Source: Candidatus Saccharimonadota bacterium (GTDB taxonomy: Bacteria; Patescibacteriota; Saccharimonadia; Saccharimonadales; Saccharimonadaceae). From it: a stretch of 64,000 nt of DNA. How positions within the stretch are numbered: the stretch's first letter is position 1; each line of letters starts with the position of its first letter. The stretch spans positions 359,330 through 423,329 of the forward strand of contig JAECRG010000001.1 in the NCBI GenBank assembly GCA_015999875.1, written 5' to 3'. Shown here piece by piece: positions 1-9,504 of this stretch. The notes beneath the pieces were generated by a model. It was given only the letters and a program-made list of their open reading frames with translations, was not told the DNA's origin and ran no database searches. The position numbers and the translations under genes are program-made.

Positions 1-347
1 ACGAAAAACACGGGGGCAAAGCAATCATCATCGCGCGTTTCATGCCAGTGATCCGCACATTTGCTCCTATCGTAGCGGGGATAGGTCATATGAACTACAA
101 ACGTTTCCTGATGTTCAATCTCATAGGTGCGCTTCTCTGGGCAGTCGGAATCACCTATCTAGGGTACTTCGCAGGTACATGGATTGAACGCTATGGGATC
201 AATATCGAGTATGTCATCATCGGCATCATCCTCATCTCCGTCATTCCTCCATTTGCACATGTGCTCAAAGAGAAAAAGCAACGTGACGCCATCTATAATG
301 GCATCAAACAACAAATTCAAGCCTTCTTCACAACCGATAAAAAATAA
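1..347 (+). CDS. DedA family membrane protein, C-terminal part
   Basis: The reading frame is open from position 3 and the gene starts before the window. The visible part contains the DedA signature stretch ARFMPVIRTFAPIVAG (about residues 11-26 of the visible peptide), with the conserved Arg/Pro residues of the re-entrant region, followed by two hydrophobic segments and a short charged tail. DedA proteins are polytopic inner-membrane proteins linked to undecaprenyl phosphate or phospholipid flipping and envelope homeostasis (family knowledge). It converges with uvrA, whose stop lies 31 nt away. The N-terminal half is outside the window. Confidence 0.88.
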   Translation, partial: EKHGGKAIIIARFMPVIRTFAPIVAGIGHMNYKRFLMFNLIGALLWAVGITYLGYFAGTWIERYGINIEYVIIGIILISVIPPFAHVLKEKKQRDAIYNGIKQQIQAFFTTDKK

Positions 348-378
348 TTCTTATCGCAATACTGCATTTGTCGTGAGA

Positions 379-3192
379 TTAAAGCAATGACTTGAGATAC
401 TTGCCAGTAAAAGATGCGCTGACTTTTGTCAGATCTTCCGGCGTACCCGTAGCCACTACAGTACCGCCACCTGCTCCACCTTCAGGGCCCATGTCAATTA
501 AATAGTCGGCCGTCTTAATCACGTCGAGATTATGCTCGATGATAACCATGCTATTACCGCCTTCTACGAGCTTCTGAAGTATACCGAGTAGACGTTTTAC
601 ATCTGCACTATGAAGTCCGGTCGTCGGTTCGTCAAGAATATACAGTGTCTTGCCTGTACTGCGGCGGCTCAGTTCGGTTGCAAGCTTGATACGTTGCGCT
701 TCGCCACCACTAAAAGTCGTAGCTGGCTGGCCGAGACGAATATATCCAAGTCCAACATCCACCAATGTTTCTAATTTTCGTTGCACGGCGGGTACGTTTG
801 CAAAAAACTCTGCTGCCGTCTCTACAGTCATATCGAGCACATCGCTAATGGTTTTATCTTTGAACTTTATCTCGAGTGCTTCTTGGTTGTAGCGCTTGCC
901 CTTGCAGACGTCACAAGTTACATACACATCTGGCAAAAAATGCATCTCGATCTTAATCATGCCATCACCCTGACAGTTTTCACAACGACCACCTTTGACG
1001 TTGAAGCTAAAGCGACCTGCTTTGTAACCACGCACATTTGCTTCAGGGGTACTCGCAAACAGTTCACGAATCGGTGTGAAGATACCTGTGTATGTAGCGG
1101 GGTTTGAGCGCGGTGTACGACCGATAGCTGATTGGTCGATGATAATAACTTTGTCGAGCTGCCCGATACCCTCGATATCATCATGTGCACCCGGCACTGT
1201 CTGTGCTCGATGTAGCCGTGCCGATAACTCTTTCGCGAGGATATCATTTACAAGTGTTGACTTGCCACTACCACTGACTCCGCTCACCACCGTCATGATT
1301 CCCAACGGGAATTCAACGTCAACACCCTTTAGGTTGTTTTCCCTAGCGCCACGGATGACAAGTTTGCGATCTTTTTCTATTTTACGACGCTTCTTGGGTA
1401 CATCAATCTTCTCTGCACCGCTCAAATACCTACCAGTGATACTATCTGGATTTTTGGCTACTTCTGCAGGTGTACCTGCAGCCACTACGTTGCCACCCTT
1501 TACGCCTGCACCCGGCCCGATATCAAGCAGATAGTCAGCCTCACGAATCGTATCTTCATCATGCTCTACCACCAGTACCGTGTTCCCTAAATCTCGCAGA
1601 CGCTTAAGTGTCGCGATTAATCGATCGTTATCGCGCTGATGCAGACCAATCGACGGCTCATCGAGTACATAGAGCACTCCTTGCAAGCCCGAACCAATCT
1701 GTGTTGCCAACCGGATGCGCTGCGCTTCACCACCGCTCAGTGTATTTGCGGCACGACCAAGCTCAAGGTAATTCAATCCGACGTTGCTCATAAATGTCAG
1801 ACGAGAAGTGATTTCCTTCATAATCTGTCGGGCGATAAACTGCTCCGTCTCTGTCAGTTCGAAATGATTTTGCAGCAGATCGAGCGCTTCATCAATACCG
1901 AGACCACAGATGTCCATGATATTGTAGCCATGCACTGTTACCGCAAGCACGACAGGCTTGAGGCGTGCGCCTTTACACGCATGGCACTTACGTTCACGCA
2001 TGAAACGCTCAATGTCTTTGCGCATAAATTCACTGTCAGTTTCTTTATGTCGACGCTCAAGATTTGGTATGACACCTTCATACGTCGAGTCGTAGTGACG
2101 ACCAGTGCCTAGTTTGACACGATATTTATCGTTGCCTGTACCATAGAGTACTTTTTGCAAAGCTTCGTCAGACAACTCTTTGACCGGCACTTGCAGACTA
2201 AAACCATGGGTATCGCCCACCTCTTTTAACTTTTTGAGCCACCAGGAGTCAGTATTTACACGGTTGTAAGGTCGTATTGCTCCTTCGGCGATCGTAAGAC
2301 TTGAGTTAAACACTAGCTCTGGATCTACTTCAAGTCGAGTACCAAGCCCAGTACACACCGGACATGCGCCCTGCGGAGTATTGTAACTAAAAAGCCGCGG
2401 CTCAAGCTCAGGAATCTCAATATCCGGATTATCCATCGAGGCATACCGTTGACTCAGCATATGCACCTCATCAGTGTCCGCATGATACACCCCGATAATA
2501 CCACCGCCTACCTCAAGCGCTTGTTCTACGCTCTGCGCTACACGCGTACGCATGTCTGGCGCCAAAACCAGACGGTCAACCACGATTTCAATCGTGTGTC
2601 GCTCATTTTTCTTAAGATCCGGAAACTCGTCGAGCGCATAGACTACACCGTCTACTCGAGCACGTGCAAATCCAGCTTTTTTGTACTGCTCTGGCACATG
2701 TGCAAACTCACCTTTTTTGTCTTTAGCAATAGGTGCGAGAAGCATCAGGCGCGTACCCTCTGTAATACCCATTACTTCATCGATAATGTCATCTTTCGTG
2801 CGCCGAGTAACTTCACGACCAGTGATAGGATCGTGCGGCACACCGATACGTGCGAAAAGGAGTCGAAGATAATCATAAATCTCGGTTACCGTTGCGACGG
2901 TCGAACGCGGATTACGACTTGTCGACTTCTGGTCGATAGAGATAGCCGGACTTAGCCCATCGATACTTTCGACATCTGGCTTATCCATAATGCCCAAGAA
3001 CTGCCGTGCATAGCTACTCAAGCTTTCGACGTAACGGCGCTGACCTTCGGCGTAAATTGTGTCGAATGCGAGACTTGATTTTCCAGATCCAGAGAGACCC
3101 GTAATCACCACGAGTTTATCACGCGGTATTTCTACCGACACATTTTTTAGATTGTGCTCTTTCGCACCCGTAACACGTATCACCTCTGGCAT
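379..3192 (-). CDS. uvrA: Excinuclease ABC subunit A
   Basis: DNA damage recognition ATPase of nucleotide excision repair; works as a dimer with UvrB. About 937 residues, the usual UvrA length. Visible: first Walker [11 protein letters not shown] near residue 32, second [10 protein letters not shown] near 640, two ABC signatures LSGGEAQRI and FSGGEAQRI, and Cys pairs of the zinc modules (CPVC near 277, CHAC near 402, CENC and CDVC near 739-765). The frame extends upstream to 3240, but the ATG at 3192 begins the conserved [17 protein letters not shown] start and lies 9 nt after an extended -10 box, so I chose it; the mRNA would be leaderless. Monocistronic; UvrB and UvrC are not in the window. 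Confidence 0.97.
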   Translation of the reverse strand: MPEVIRVTGAKEHNLKNVSVEIPRDKLVVITGLSGSGKSSLAFDTIYAEGQRRYVESLSSYARQFLGIMDKPDVESIDGLSPAISIDQKSTSRNPRSTVATVTEIYDYLRLLFARIGVPHDPITGREVTRRTKDDIIDEVMGITEGTRLMLLAPIAKDKKGEFAHVPEQYKKAGFARARVDGVVYALDEFPDLKKNERHTIEIVVDRLVLAPDMRTRVAQSVEQALEVGGGIIGVYHADTDEVHMLSQRYASMDNPDIEIPELEPRLFSYNTPQGACPVCTGLGTRLEVDPELVFNSSLTIAEGAIRPYNRVNTDSWWLKKLKEVGDTHGFSLQVPVKELSDEALQKVLYGTGNDKYRVKLGTGRHYDSTYEGVIPNLERRHKETDSEFMRKDIERFMRERKCHACKGARLKPVVLAVTVHGYNIMDICGLGIDEALDLLQNHFELTETEQFIARQIMKEITSRLTFMSNVGLNYLELGRAANTLSGGEAQRIRLATQIGSGLQGVLYVLDEPSIGLHQRDNDRLIATLKRLRDLGNTVLVVEHDEDTIREADYLLDIGPGAGVKGGNVVAAGTPAEVAKNPDSITGRYLSGAEKIDVPKKRRKIEKDRKLVIRGARENNLKGVDVEFPLGIMTVVSGVSGSGKSTLVNDILAKELSARLHRAQTVPGAHDDIEGIGQLDKVIIIDQSAIGRTPRSNPATYTGIFTPIRELFASTPEANVRGYKAGRFSFNVKGGRCENCQGDGMIKIEMHFLPDVYVTCDVCKGKRYNQEALEIKFKDKTISDVLDMTVETAAEFFANVPAVQRKLETLVDVGLGYIRLGQPATTFSGGEAQRIKLATELSRRSTGKTLYILDEPTTGLHSADVKRLLGILQKLVEGGNSMVIIEHNLDVIKTADYLIDMGPEGGAGGGTVVATGTPEDLTKVSASFTGKYLKSLL

Positions 3193-3201
3193 ATCTATAC
3201 C

Positions 3202-3210
3202 ATTATAGCA
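3202..3210 (-). promoter_or_regulatory. uvrA extended -10 promoter, leaderless
   Basis: TGCTATAAT on the minus strand, hexamer at 3207-3202, ends 9 nt before the uvrA ATG. Transcription would begin within 0-3 nt of the start codon. Confidence 0.65.
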
Positions 3211-3326
3211 CCAAAAAAGATCATGTGCGCCACCGTCCAAAAGATCATAAAATCCAAAGTGCTTATCTTTGCATATCTTTGACCAAAATGCTACATTATG
3301 AATAAGTAACTAAATAAGGTGGCGTG

Positions 3327-3626
3327 ATGATTAAACAGCGAGTAATAGCCGTGGGTGCAGTATTTGTCATACTTTTTATATTGAGCAAATCTGGCATACT
3401 CAATGCGCTTCTCCTATTCCTACTCGTAGGCGCAATCCCGGGCACCTCATGGTCCCTATCTGCAGGCTTCATGCTCACTATCGGTATCATCACCGTACTC
3501 CTGATTTCATTTCGCTATACAGCCATCGCACTTATCGATGAGCTCGACCTCAGGCGCCGAACACAGAAATATATCGCCCGCAAAGAGCGCATGCCAAAAA
3601 AACGCTTCCGCTCGCTAACTCGCTAA
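3327..3626 (+). CDS. Small hypothetical membrane protein
   Basis: About 99 residues with hydrophobic segments near residues 7-33 and 38-68 and a very basic C-terminal tail (RRRTQKYIARKERMPKKRF), so the tail is probably cytoplasmic. A GTG at 3324 is possible, but ATG at 3327 is better spaced from the AAGGTGG at 3316-3322. Its last 12 nt overlap the 3' end of sbcB, which converges. I do not recognise a family. Divergent from uvrA, sharing a 130-nt intergenic region with a plausible TTGACC / TGCTACATT promoter near 3280-3297. Confidence 0.7.
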   Translation: MIKQRVIAVGAVFVILFILSKSGILNALLLFLLVGAIPGTSWSLSAGFMLTIGIITVLLISFRYTAIALIDELDLRRRTQKYIARKERMPKKRFRSLTR

Positions 3627-5039
3627 CTCTTCAGACTCAGGCATTACCGATTCAAACCATAGTTTGAGCTCTTCAAGCACATATTGCTGATGGTCTGTTA
3701 AATCAGATTGCTTTGCAACCTTTTGCAAATCCTGCATAAACTGCGGGGCTTTTGCGGTGATATGTGCACTTCGCCACGTCTCATAGCTAGTGATTTCATC
3801 GGTGCTAGCGATACGCGGAAAATTGCGCGCTTTGTAGCGTGGGAATAGTTCTACAAGACGCTTGTCGTCAAACTCGGGCCTATATAGCTTGAGATCTTTT
3901 TCATCGGCATTTCGCAGCACTTCACTGCGAAGTTTGTCGCGATCAGAGATAAATCCGTCGTATAGCTGACCTTCAGCATCTACAGTTGCTGGATAATCCG
4001 GTTTTTTAAGAAGCACTTTTGCGACCCTCTGCGCGAAATCAGGATGAGAAAGTAGTAATTTGCGGTGAGTATCTACAACTTCGAGGGTTAACTGCAACTT
4101 ACTCCAGCCACCGTCTTGCTCCAGTACACCCAGTGGCGCCACAGCCGGCGCCCGGTTATACTGTAGCTTTTTAACCGGAAGTCGCTTGTAGTCATCTCCA
4201 CGTTCTGCATATGGCGTGAATAGGATGGCTGCTAATTCTTGCTCGGACTTGCCAATCCATTCGCTCGGGTCGTGGCGAAGATCATACACAAATACGTTAC
4301 CGTAATCCGCCTCCACTAGAGGCATTGCCACGGTAGCTTTGTTAAATGTAGCATCGTAGCGACCTGATGCATACACAAACGGCGCCCTATCATCGAGATT
4401 GACAAGCTTCTTAATCTCATTTTTATCACGCAGCTTCAGGAGGTAGCCAAAAAGCTGCGGTTGCCTCTCGGCTATCAGCTTCGTTACACCGATAAGTGCA
4501 ACAACATCGCTCAAGGCGTCATGCGCCTTCTCGTGCTCGAGACCGTTCTCGGCACTCAAAAGTTCTAGTTTATTTACAGCCTTACCGTCGACTGTCGGCC
4601 ACTTAATGCCCTCCGGCCTGAGTGCCCGTGTCATGCGCACAACATCGAGTATGTCCCAGCGCGAGCGACCATCTTTCCAAGTCCATTCATACGGATCATA
4701 ATAATTCCTCCAAAGGAGTGCTCGCATAAACTCATCATCAAAGCGGATACTATTGTAGCCCAGTATAATAGTATCCGGTGTAGCAATCTCTTCGGTGAAT
4801 AGTTTTGCAAATTGCGCTTCAGTATACCCATCCGCAAGTGTCTGCTGTGGGGTCACCCCTGTCACCATAAGCGCATATGGACTGGGGAGAGTATCGTCGT
4901 TGAGTGCCACTAGCAAGTTATATGGCTCACCAATAGGATTGAAGTTCATGTCAGTACGCATACCTGCAAACTGCATGATGCGATCATCTCTAGGGTTAAG
5001 CCCTGTCGTCTCTAAGTCATAGAAGAAAAAGGTAGTCAT
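3615..5039 (-). CDS. sbcB: Exodeoxyribonuclease I-like 3'-5' exonuclease
   Basis: 474 residues, typical for ExoI, which degrades single-stranded DNA 3' to 5' in mismatch repair and recombination. The DEDDh active site is visible: FFYDLETTG at residues 5-13 (Asp and Glu), a middle Asp in the IILGYNSIRFDDEFMR region near 92-107, and HDALSDVVA near 172-180 (catalytic His and Asp). The C-terminal half matches the ExoI SH3-like and helical parts in spacing (KLYRPEF, FPRYKARNFP). The ATG is 8 nt after an extended -10 box, implying a leaderless mRNA. Convergent, 12-nt overlap with the small membrane gene. Confidence 0.92.
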   Translation of the reverse strand: MTTFFFYDLETTGLNPRDDRIMQFAGMRTDMNFNPIGEPYNLLVALNDDTLPSPYALMVTGVTPQQTLADGYTEAQFAKLFTEEIATPDTIILGYNSIRFDDEFMRALLWRNYYDPYEWTWKDGRSRWDILDVVRMTRALRPEGIKWPTVDGKAVNKLELLSAENGLEHEKAHDALSDVVALIGVTKLIAERQPQLFGYLLKLRDKNEIKKLVNLDDRAPFVYASGRYDATFNKATVAMPLVEADYGNVFVYDLRHDPSEWIGKSEQELAAILFTPYAERGDDYKRLPVKKLQYNRAPAVAPLGVLEQDGGWSKLQLTLEVVDTHRKLLLSHPDFAQRVAKVLLKKPDYPATVDAEGQLYDGFISDRDKLRSEVLRNADEKDLKLYRPEFDDKRLVELFPRYKARNFPRIASTDEITSYETWRSAHITAKAPQFMQDLQKVAKQSDLTDHQQYVLEELKLWFESVMPESEELAS

Positions 5040-5047
5040 CTATACCT

Positions 5048-5056
5048 ACTATATCA
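5048..5056 (-). promoter_or_regulatory. sbcB extended -10 promoter, leaderless
   Basis: TGATATAGT on the minus strand; hexamer 5053-5048; 8 nt to ATG at 5039. Confidence 0.55.
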
Positions 5057-5108
5057 TGTCCAAATAAGCCTACGGACTTGTCGAGGTCCATAGCACTCTC
5101 TTACGGCA

Positions 5109-6419
<1,311 letters not shown>

Positions 6420-6421
6420 TT

Positions 6422-6430
6422 AGTATAACA
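6422..6430 (-). promoter_or_regulatory. obgE extended -10 promoter, leaderless
   Basis: TGTTATACT on the minus strand; hexamer 6427-6422; 8 nt to the ATG at 6413. Confidence 0.6.
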
Positions 6431-6460
6431 AAATTACCCTTATATTGATAGGGGTAATTT
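6431..6460 (-). terminator. Hairpin terminator after LysM-CHAP gene
   Basis: Inverted repeat AAATTACCC (6431-6439) and GGGTAATTT (6452-6460), followed on the minus strand by a short T run; lies 23 nt past the stop of the LysM-CHAP gene. Confidence 0.6.
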
Positions 6461-6482
6461 GCGTATCTGTCAAAACTAGATT

Positions 6483-7577
6483 CTAGTGAATAAAATTATA
6501 GTTGCCCGCTTGGCTCATTGGGATGGTTCGACTAGAGACAACATTGAAGCCTGCATAGTTCATCTCACTCACAGTAAACGAGTCGCCGTTGATAGTCTCT
6601 ACTATCGCAACGTGGCCATAGCCAGCGTAACCGCCACCGTTTTGCATAATTGCGCCAGGCGCAGGCGTGCTATTGACCGTGAAGCCTGCTGCCCGCCCAT
6701 TCATAGCCCAAGTAGACGCATTACCCCAGAAGCTACCGATAGGACGGCCTAGCTGTGCACGGCGCTCATAGGCGTACCATGTACAGTTACCGAATGCGTA
6801 GCGATTGCCCACTGAAGCGCTGGCATTTGCCAAGTTAGCAGTACTATTGAATGAGCCTGTGCTCTGCCCATTTGACATTGTCGGGGCTGGAGCTGGAGCT
6901 GGAGCTGGGTCAGCTGGCTTTTCGCCGCCAGGAATAATGATCTGCATATCTTTCTGCACCCCATCAACCTCAAGGTCGTTGAAGCTCACTATGCGTTCAG
7001 GCTGAGCTTTGTAAATATCTGCAATGGATTGCACTGTGTCGCCTTCTTTAGCGGTATAGATTATACCGTCGACAGGAGGAACGATTACGTCTCGACCGTT
7101 TTCAACAGCGTCTGACTGTAAACCGTTTGCCCACTTGATAGTCTGCGGCGAAAGCTTGTGCTCGGCGGCGATAGACTGCACAGTATCGCCAGTCTTAGCC
7201 TTATAAGTAGTAACCGTACGACTACCGGCCGTCGGCTGTACAATTTGTGGCTTAGCGATAACCGTGTCATCCGACTGGGCAATCTCTTGCTTGGCCTCTA
7301 GTGAGGTTGAGAGGTTAGCGACATTCGCTGCTACAGGCATCTGAGTTTGAATAGCAAAATTGGCTGCGATATCTGTGGCAGTCTTTTCATCGAGACGTGC
7401 TGACATACTAGCCTGATCCGCCACACCCGTAGATGATACACTAGCTGCAGACTCAGCCCCACCAACACCAGGTCGATAGTAGCCAATAGAAATAATTGAT
7501 ACTAATAATACAAATATGCCGCTATAGAGGAATATTTGTCGAATAATTGCTTGTTTACTTGTAGTAGCTACTGCCAC
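6483..7577 (-). CDS. Secreted LysM-CHAP peptidoglycan hydrolase
   Basis: Membrane-anchored or secreted wall hydrolase. Seen: basic N-terminus and one hydrophobic segment (residues 11-33), two LysM repeats (about 118-165 and 171-215, each with GDTVQSIA), a Pro/Ala linker and a C-terminal CHAP domain with catalytic Cys in FGNCTWYAY and His in GYGHVAIVE. CHAP enzymes cleave peptide bridges or amide bonds in peptidoglycan. The first standard start is GTG at 7577, which has no well-placed ribosome site. The frame continues upstream to an ATC at 7643 with AGGAG seven nt ahead, adding 22 codons (TTHESNERSVKSVSQRSSGL...); that is probably the real start. It has its own consensus promoter and a leader of over 200 nt. 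Confidence 0.9.
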   Translation of the reverse strand: MAVATTSKQAIIRQIFLYSGIFVLLVSIISIGYYRPGVGGAESAASVSSTGVADQASMSARLDEKTATDIAANFAIQTQMPVAANVANLSTSLEAKQEIAQSDDTVIAKPQIVQPTAGSRTVTTYKAKTGDTVQSIAAEHKLSPQTIKWANGLQSDAVENGRDVIVPPVDGIIYTAKEGDTVQSIADIYKAQPERIVSFNDLEVDGVQKDMQIIIPGGEKPADPAPAPAPAPTMSNGQSTGSFNSTANLANASASVGNRYAFGNCTWYAYERRAQLGRPIGSFWGNASTWAMNGRAAGFTVNSTPAPGAIMQNGGGYAGYGHVAIVETINGDSFTVSEMNYAGFNVVSSRTIPMSQAGNYNFIH

Positions 7578-7650
7578 CTTGAGGCCTGATGACCTCTGAG
7601 ATACACTCTTGACTGAACGTTCGTTCGATTCGTGAGTAGTGATGGTTGTT

Positions 7651-7655
7651 CTCCT
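7651..7655 (-). promoter_or_regulatory. Shine-Dalgarno site pointing at an ATC codon
   Basis: AGGAG on the minus strand (7655-7651), 7-nt spacer, then ATC at 7643-7641 in frame with the LysM-CHAP protein. No ATG, GTG or TTG lies at this spacing; an in-frame TAA lies 9 codons upstream of the ATC. Confidence 0.6.
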
Positions 7656-7804
7656 GTGATCATATTACTATGAGCACTTCTACCGTACTTTGTCTTTCTT
7701 CTCGCAACAGAACAGGGCACTTGTCGACCAATTATTAATTGATATTAGTGTAAAAAGTGCGTAAGAGCTAAGCTCCTGTACCCGTACGACATTTCAGGCA
7801 GGCT

Positions 7805-7864
7805 CATTTGTGGTGTTGAGACTTTTTGTTTTTGCTATACCCACCAAAGTTCATCTCACAAATG
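7805..7864 (-). other. Structured leader element of LysM-CHAP mRNA
   Basis: An 8-bp perfect stem, CACAAATG (7857-7864) with CATTTGTG (7805-7812), encloses about 44 nt that can pair further. It begins about 5 nt after the predicted transcription start. Further down the leader are an internal GAGC/GCTC hairpin and A/T-rich stretches. The whole 7578-7929 intergenic region holds only this leader and its promoter. I cannot assign a riboswitch class. Confidence 0.4.
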
Positions 7865-7875
7865 TGCTACCACTC

Positions 7876-7904
7876 ATAGTAGCAAACTTGGGCTAAAATG
7901 TCAA
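7876..7904 (-). promoter_or_regulatory. Consensus sigma70-type promoter of LysM-CHAP gene
   Basis: TTGACA (7904-7899), 17-nt spacer, TACTAT (7881-7876) on the minus strand. Predicted start near 7869, about 225 nt before the likely ATC start. Confidence 0.75.
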
Positions 7905-7929
7905 TGTCTTACCGTAAGCAACAACACGT

Positions 7930-9099
7930 CTACTGAGATGGCAATATACAGTTTTGCATGCAGTGATCTCTGGTAGCCTGCTCATGTTCTTCGTTTGTTT
8001 TCGAGAAATACGTCTTACCATCGTCACCAGCCACAAAGTACATATAGTCAGTACTTGCAGGTTTTGCACCCGCCTGTAGTGCGTCTATACCTGGGTTTGA
8101 GACCGGAGTTGGCGGCAGACCTTTACGCACGCGGGTGTTGTACGGGGAGTCTAGATTCACAGCTGGCGCTACACCAAGCTTTCGCGCTCCGTAGATAAAG
8201 GTTACATCAGAGCCAAGCACCGTATCTTCCGCCAAACGCTTATGAAACACCTGCGACACAAGCGGCATATCAGCCTTGCTTGAAACTTCGCTCTGGACGA
8301 TAGACGCAAAGGTAATGCCCTCATATAGAGACATACCCTGCGCCGCATATGCCTGTTCTAGGCCTTTTGCTTTGATGTCTTCATACATGTGATCAAACAG
8401 TTTTTTAAGTACATCGTCCAGCGATGAACCGGTATAGAAGTTGTAGGTATCACCATAAATATAACCTTCAAGGTCTGCACCGGCCGGCCTACCGATTAGT
8501 AGTGGATGGCTGTATGTCTTCTGCATAGCTGCCTCTATGTCGGCCATCGGATACCCTGCAGTAGCTAAAACTCTTTTGGCATCCGTAAGCGTACCACCAG
8601 GGAGAAACGTCAATGCAAATTCATCTGGCTTGCCCGATTCAAGGTGTGCGACAATCTCACCTACGGACATATTCCTTTCAAGTACGTAGACCCCCGCCTT
8701 GAGACCCGTCTGCTGATGAAGACGATAGTATATCTCAAAAACAAATTCATTTTTGATCATGTTGTTTTTTGCAAGTTGCGTTGCTACATCTGTCGCAGTG
8801 TTACCACTTGCGACCGTCACCCGCACTGTTTCTGTCGAGCCAGGATTCGGTGAACTTAGTTGACTACTGTACCACGCATATACTCCTCCCGCAGCAAGTA
8901 CTGCAAGTGTCAAAAAGACAGCCACTATCACGCCAATCCAGCGAAATGCATGACGATTCTTTTTGACCTGCAATGAACCTGGTGATGCAAGTGGTTGCGG
9001 AGCGATAGGAGTAGGTGAAGTGGTAGCCGGAGGCAACGTCTGAGGAGCAGGTACAGTTTTCTGTATGGAGGCTTGTGGTCGTGGCGTTTCTGGATTCAT
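7930..9099 (-). CDS. mltG: Endolytic murein transglycosylase MltG
   Basis: Cleaves nascent glycan strands and limits their length at the membrane. 389 residues: Pro-rich cytoplasmic N-terminus, one membrane span (about 53-77), LysM-like subdomain, then the YceG catalytic domain with the Glu motif ASIVQSEV near residue 270 and the conserved GLPPTPVSNPGIDA stretch near 338. Its ATG overlaps the ruvX stop by 4 nt (ATGA), so the two are translationally coupled. It is the last gene of the operon with the FtsA/PilM-like ATPase, one-TM protein and ruvX. Confidence 0.94.
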   Translation of the reverse strand: MNPETPRPQASIQKTVPAPQTLPPATTSPTPIAPQPLASPGSLQVKKNRHAFRWIGVIVAVFLTLAVLAAGGVYAWYSSQLSSPNPGSTETVRVTVASGNTATDVATQLAKNNMIKNEFVFEIYYRLHQQTGLKAGVYVLERNMSVGEIVAHLESGKPDEFALTFLPGGTLTDAKRVLATAGYPMADIEAAMQKTYSHPLLIGRPAGADLEGYIYGDTYNFYTGSSLDDVLKKLFDHMYEDIKAKGLEQAYAAQGMSLYEGITFASIVQSEVSSKADMPLVSQVFHKRLAEDTVLGSDVTFIYGARKLGVAPAVNLDSPYNTRVRKGLPPTPVSNPGIDALQAGAKPASTDYMYFVAGDDGKTYFSKTNEEHEQATRDHCMQNCILPSQ

Positions 9100-9500
9100 A
9101 ATCTCATCTCCATATAATCTTGCAGGATAATTGCGGCCGCCTCTTTATCGATGTCGCCCTTTTCATAAGACTTACCTCGAGCTTTTAAACGATTCTCAGC
9201 CACGACACTCGTGAGCGACTCATCTTGAAACACGACCGGCGCGATATCAGCGAGCTGCGCAGCAAAAGCCTCTACGTACGCAGATTGAGCCGTAGACTCA
9301 CCTTGTTGATTGCGCGGATACCCTACGATTAGCTTGCTCGCGTTTTCTTGAATCACGAGCTCTGCAATCGTCTGCACTTCTTTGCCGTCAACTACGATAG
9401 TGTCGTATGGTACTGCGATGCGTACGGCTGTGTCTGCTACCGCTACGCCTATTCGTCGTTCGCCCACATCAAGACAAATCAGGTTTTGGCTCCGACCCAT
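9096..9500 (-). CDS. ruvX: Holliday junction resolvase-like YqgF/RuvX
   Basis: 134 residues, RNase H-fold protein also implicated in pre-16S rRNA 5' processing. Motifs: CLDVGERRIGVAVAD (residues 9-23), VGYPRNQQGES near 65-75, FQDESLTS near 91-98, and DKEAAAIILQDYM at the C-terminus with the last acidic residue. It starts 4 nt after the upstream gene stops and overlaps mltG by 4 nt. ruvX beside mltG is a common pairing in Gram-positive and related bacteria. Confidence 0.92.
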   Translation of the reverse strand: MGRSQNLICLDVGERRIGVAVADTAVRIAVPYDTIVVDGKEVQTIAELVIQENASKLIVGYPRNQQGESTAQSAYVEAFAAQLADIAPVVFQDESLTSVVAENRLKARGKSYEKGDIDKEAAAIILQDYMEMRL

Positions 9501-9504
9501 CGAA

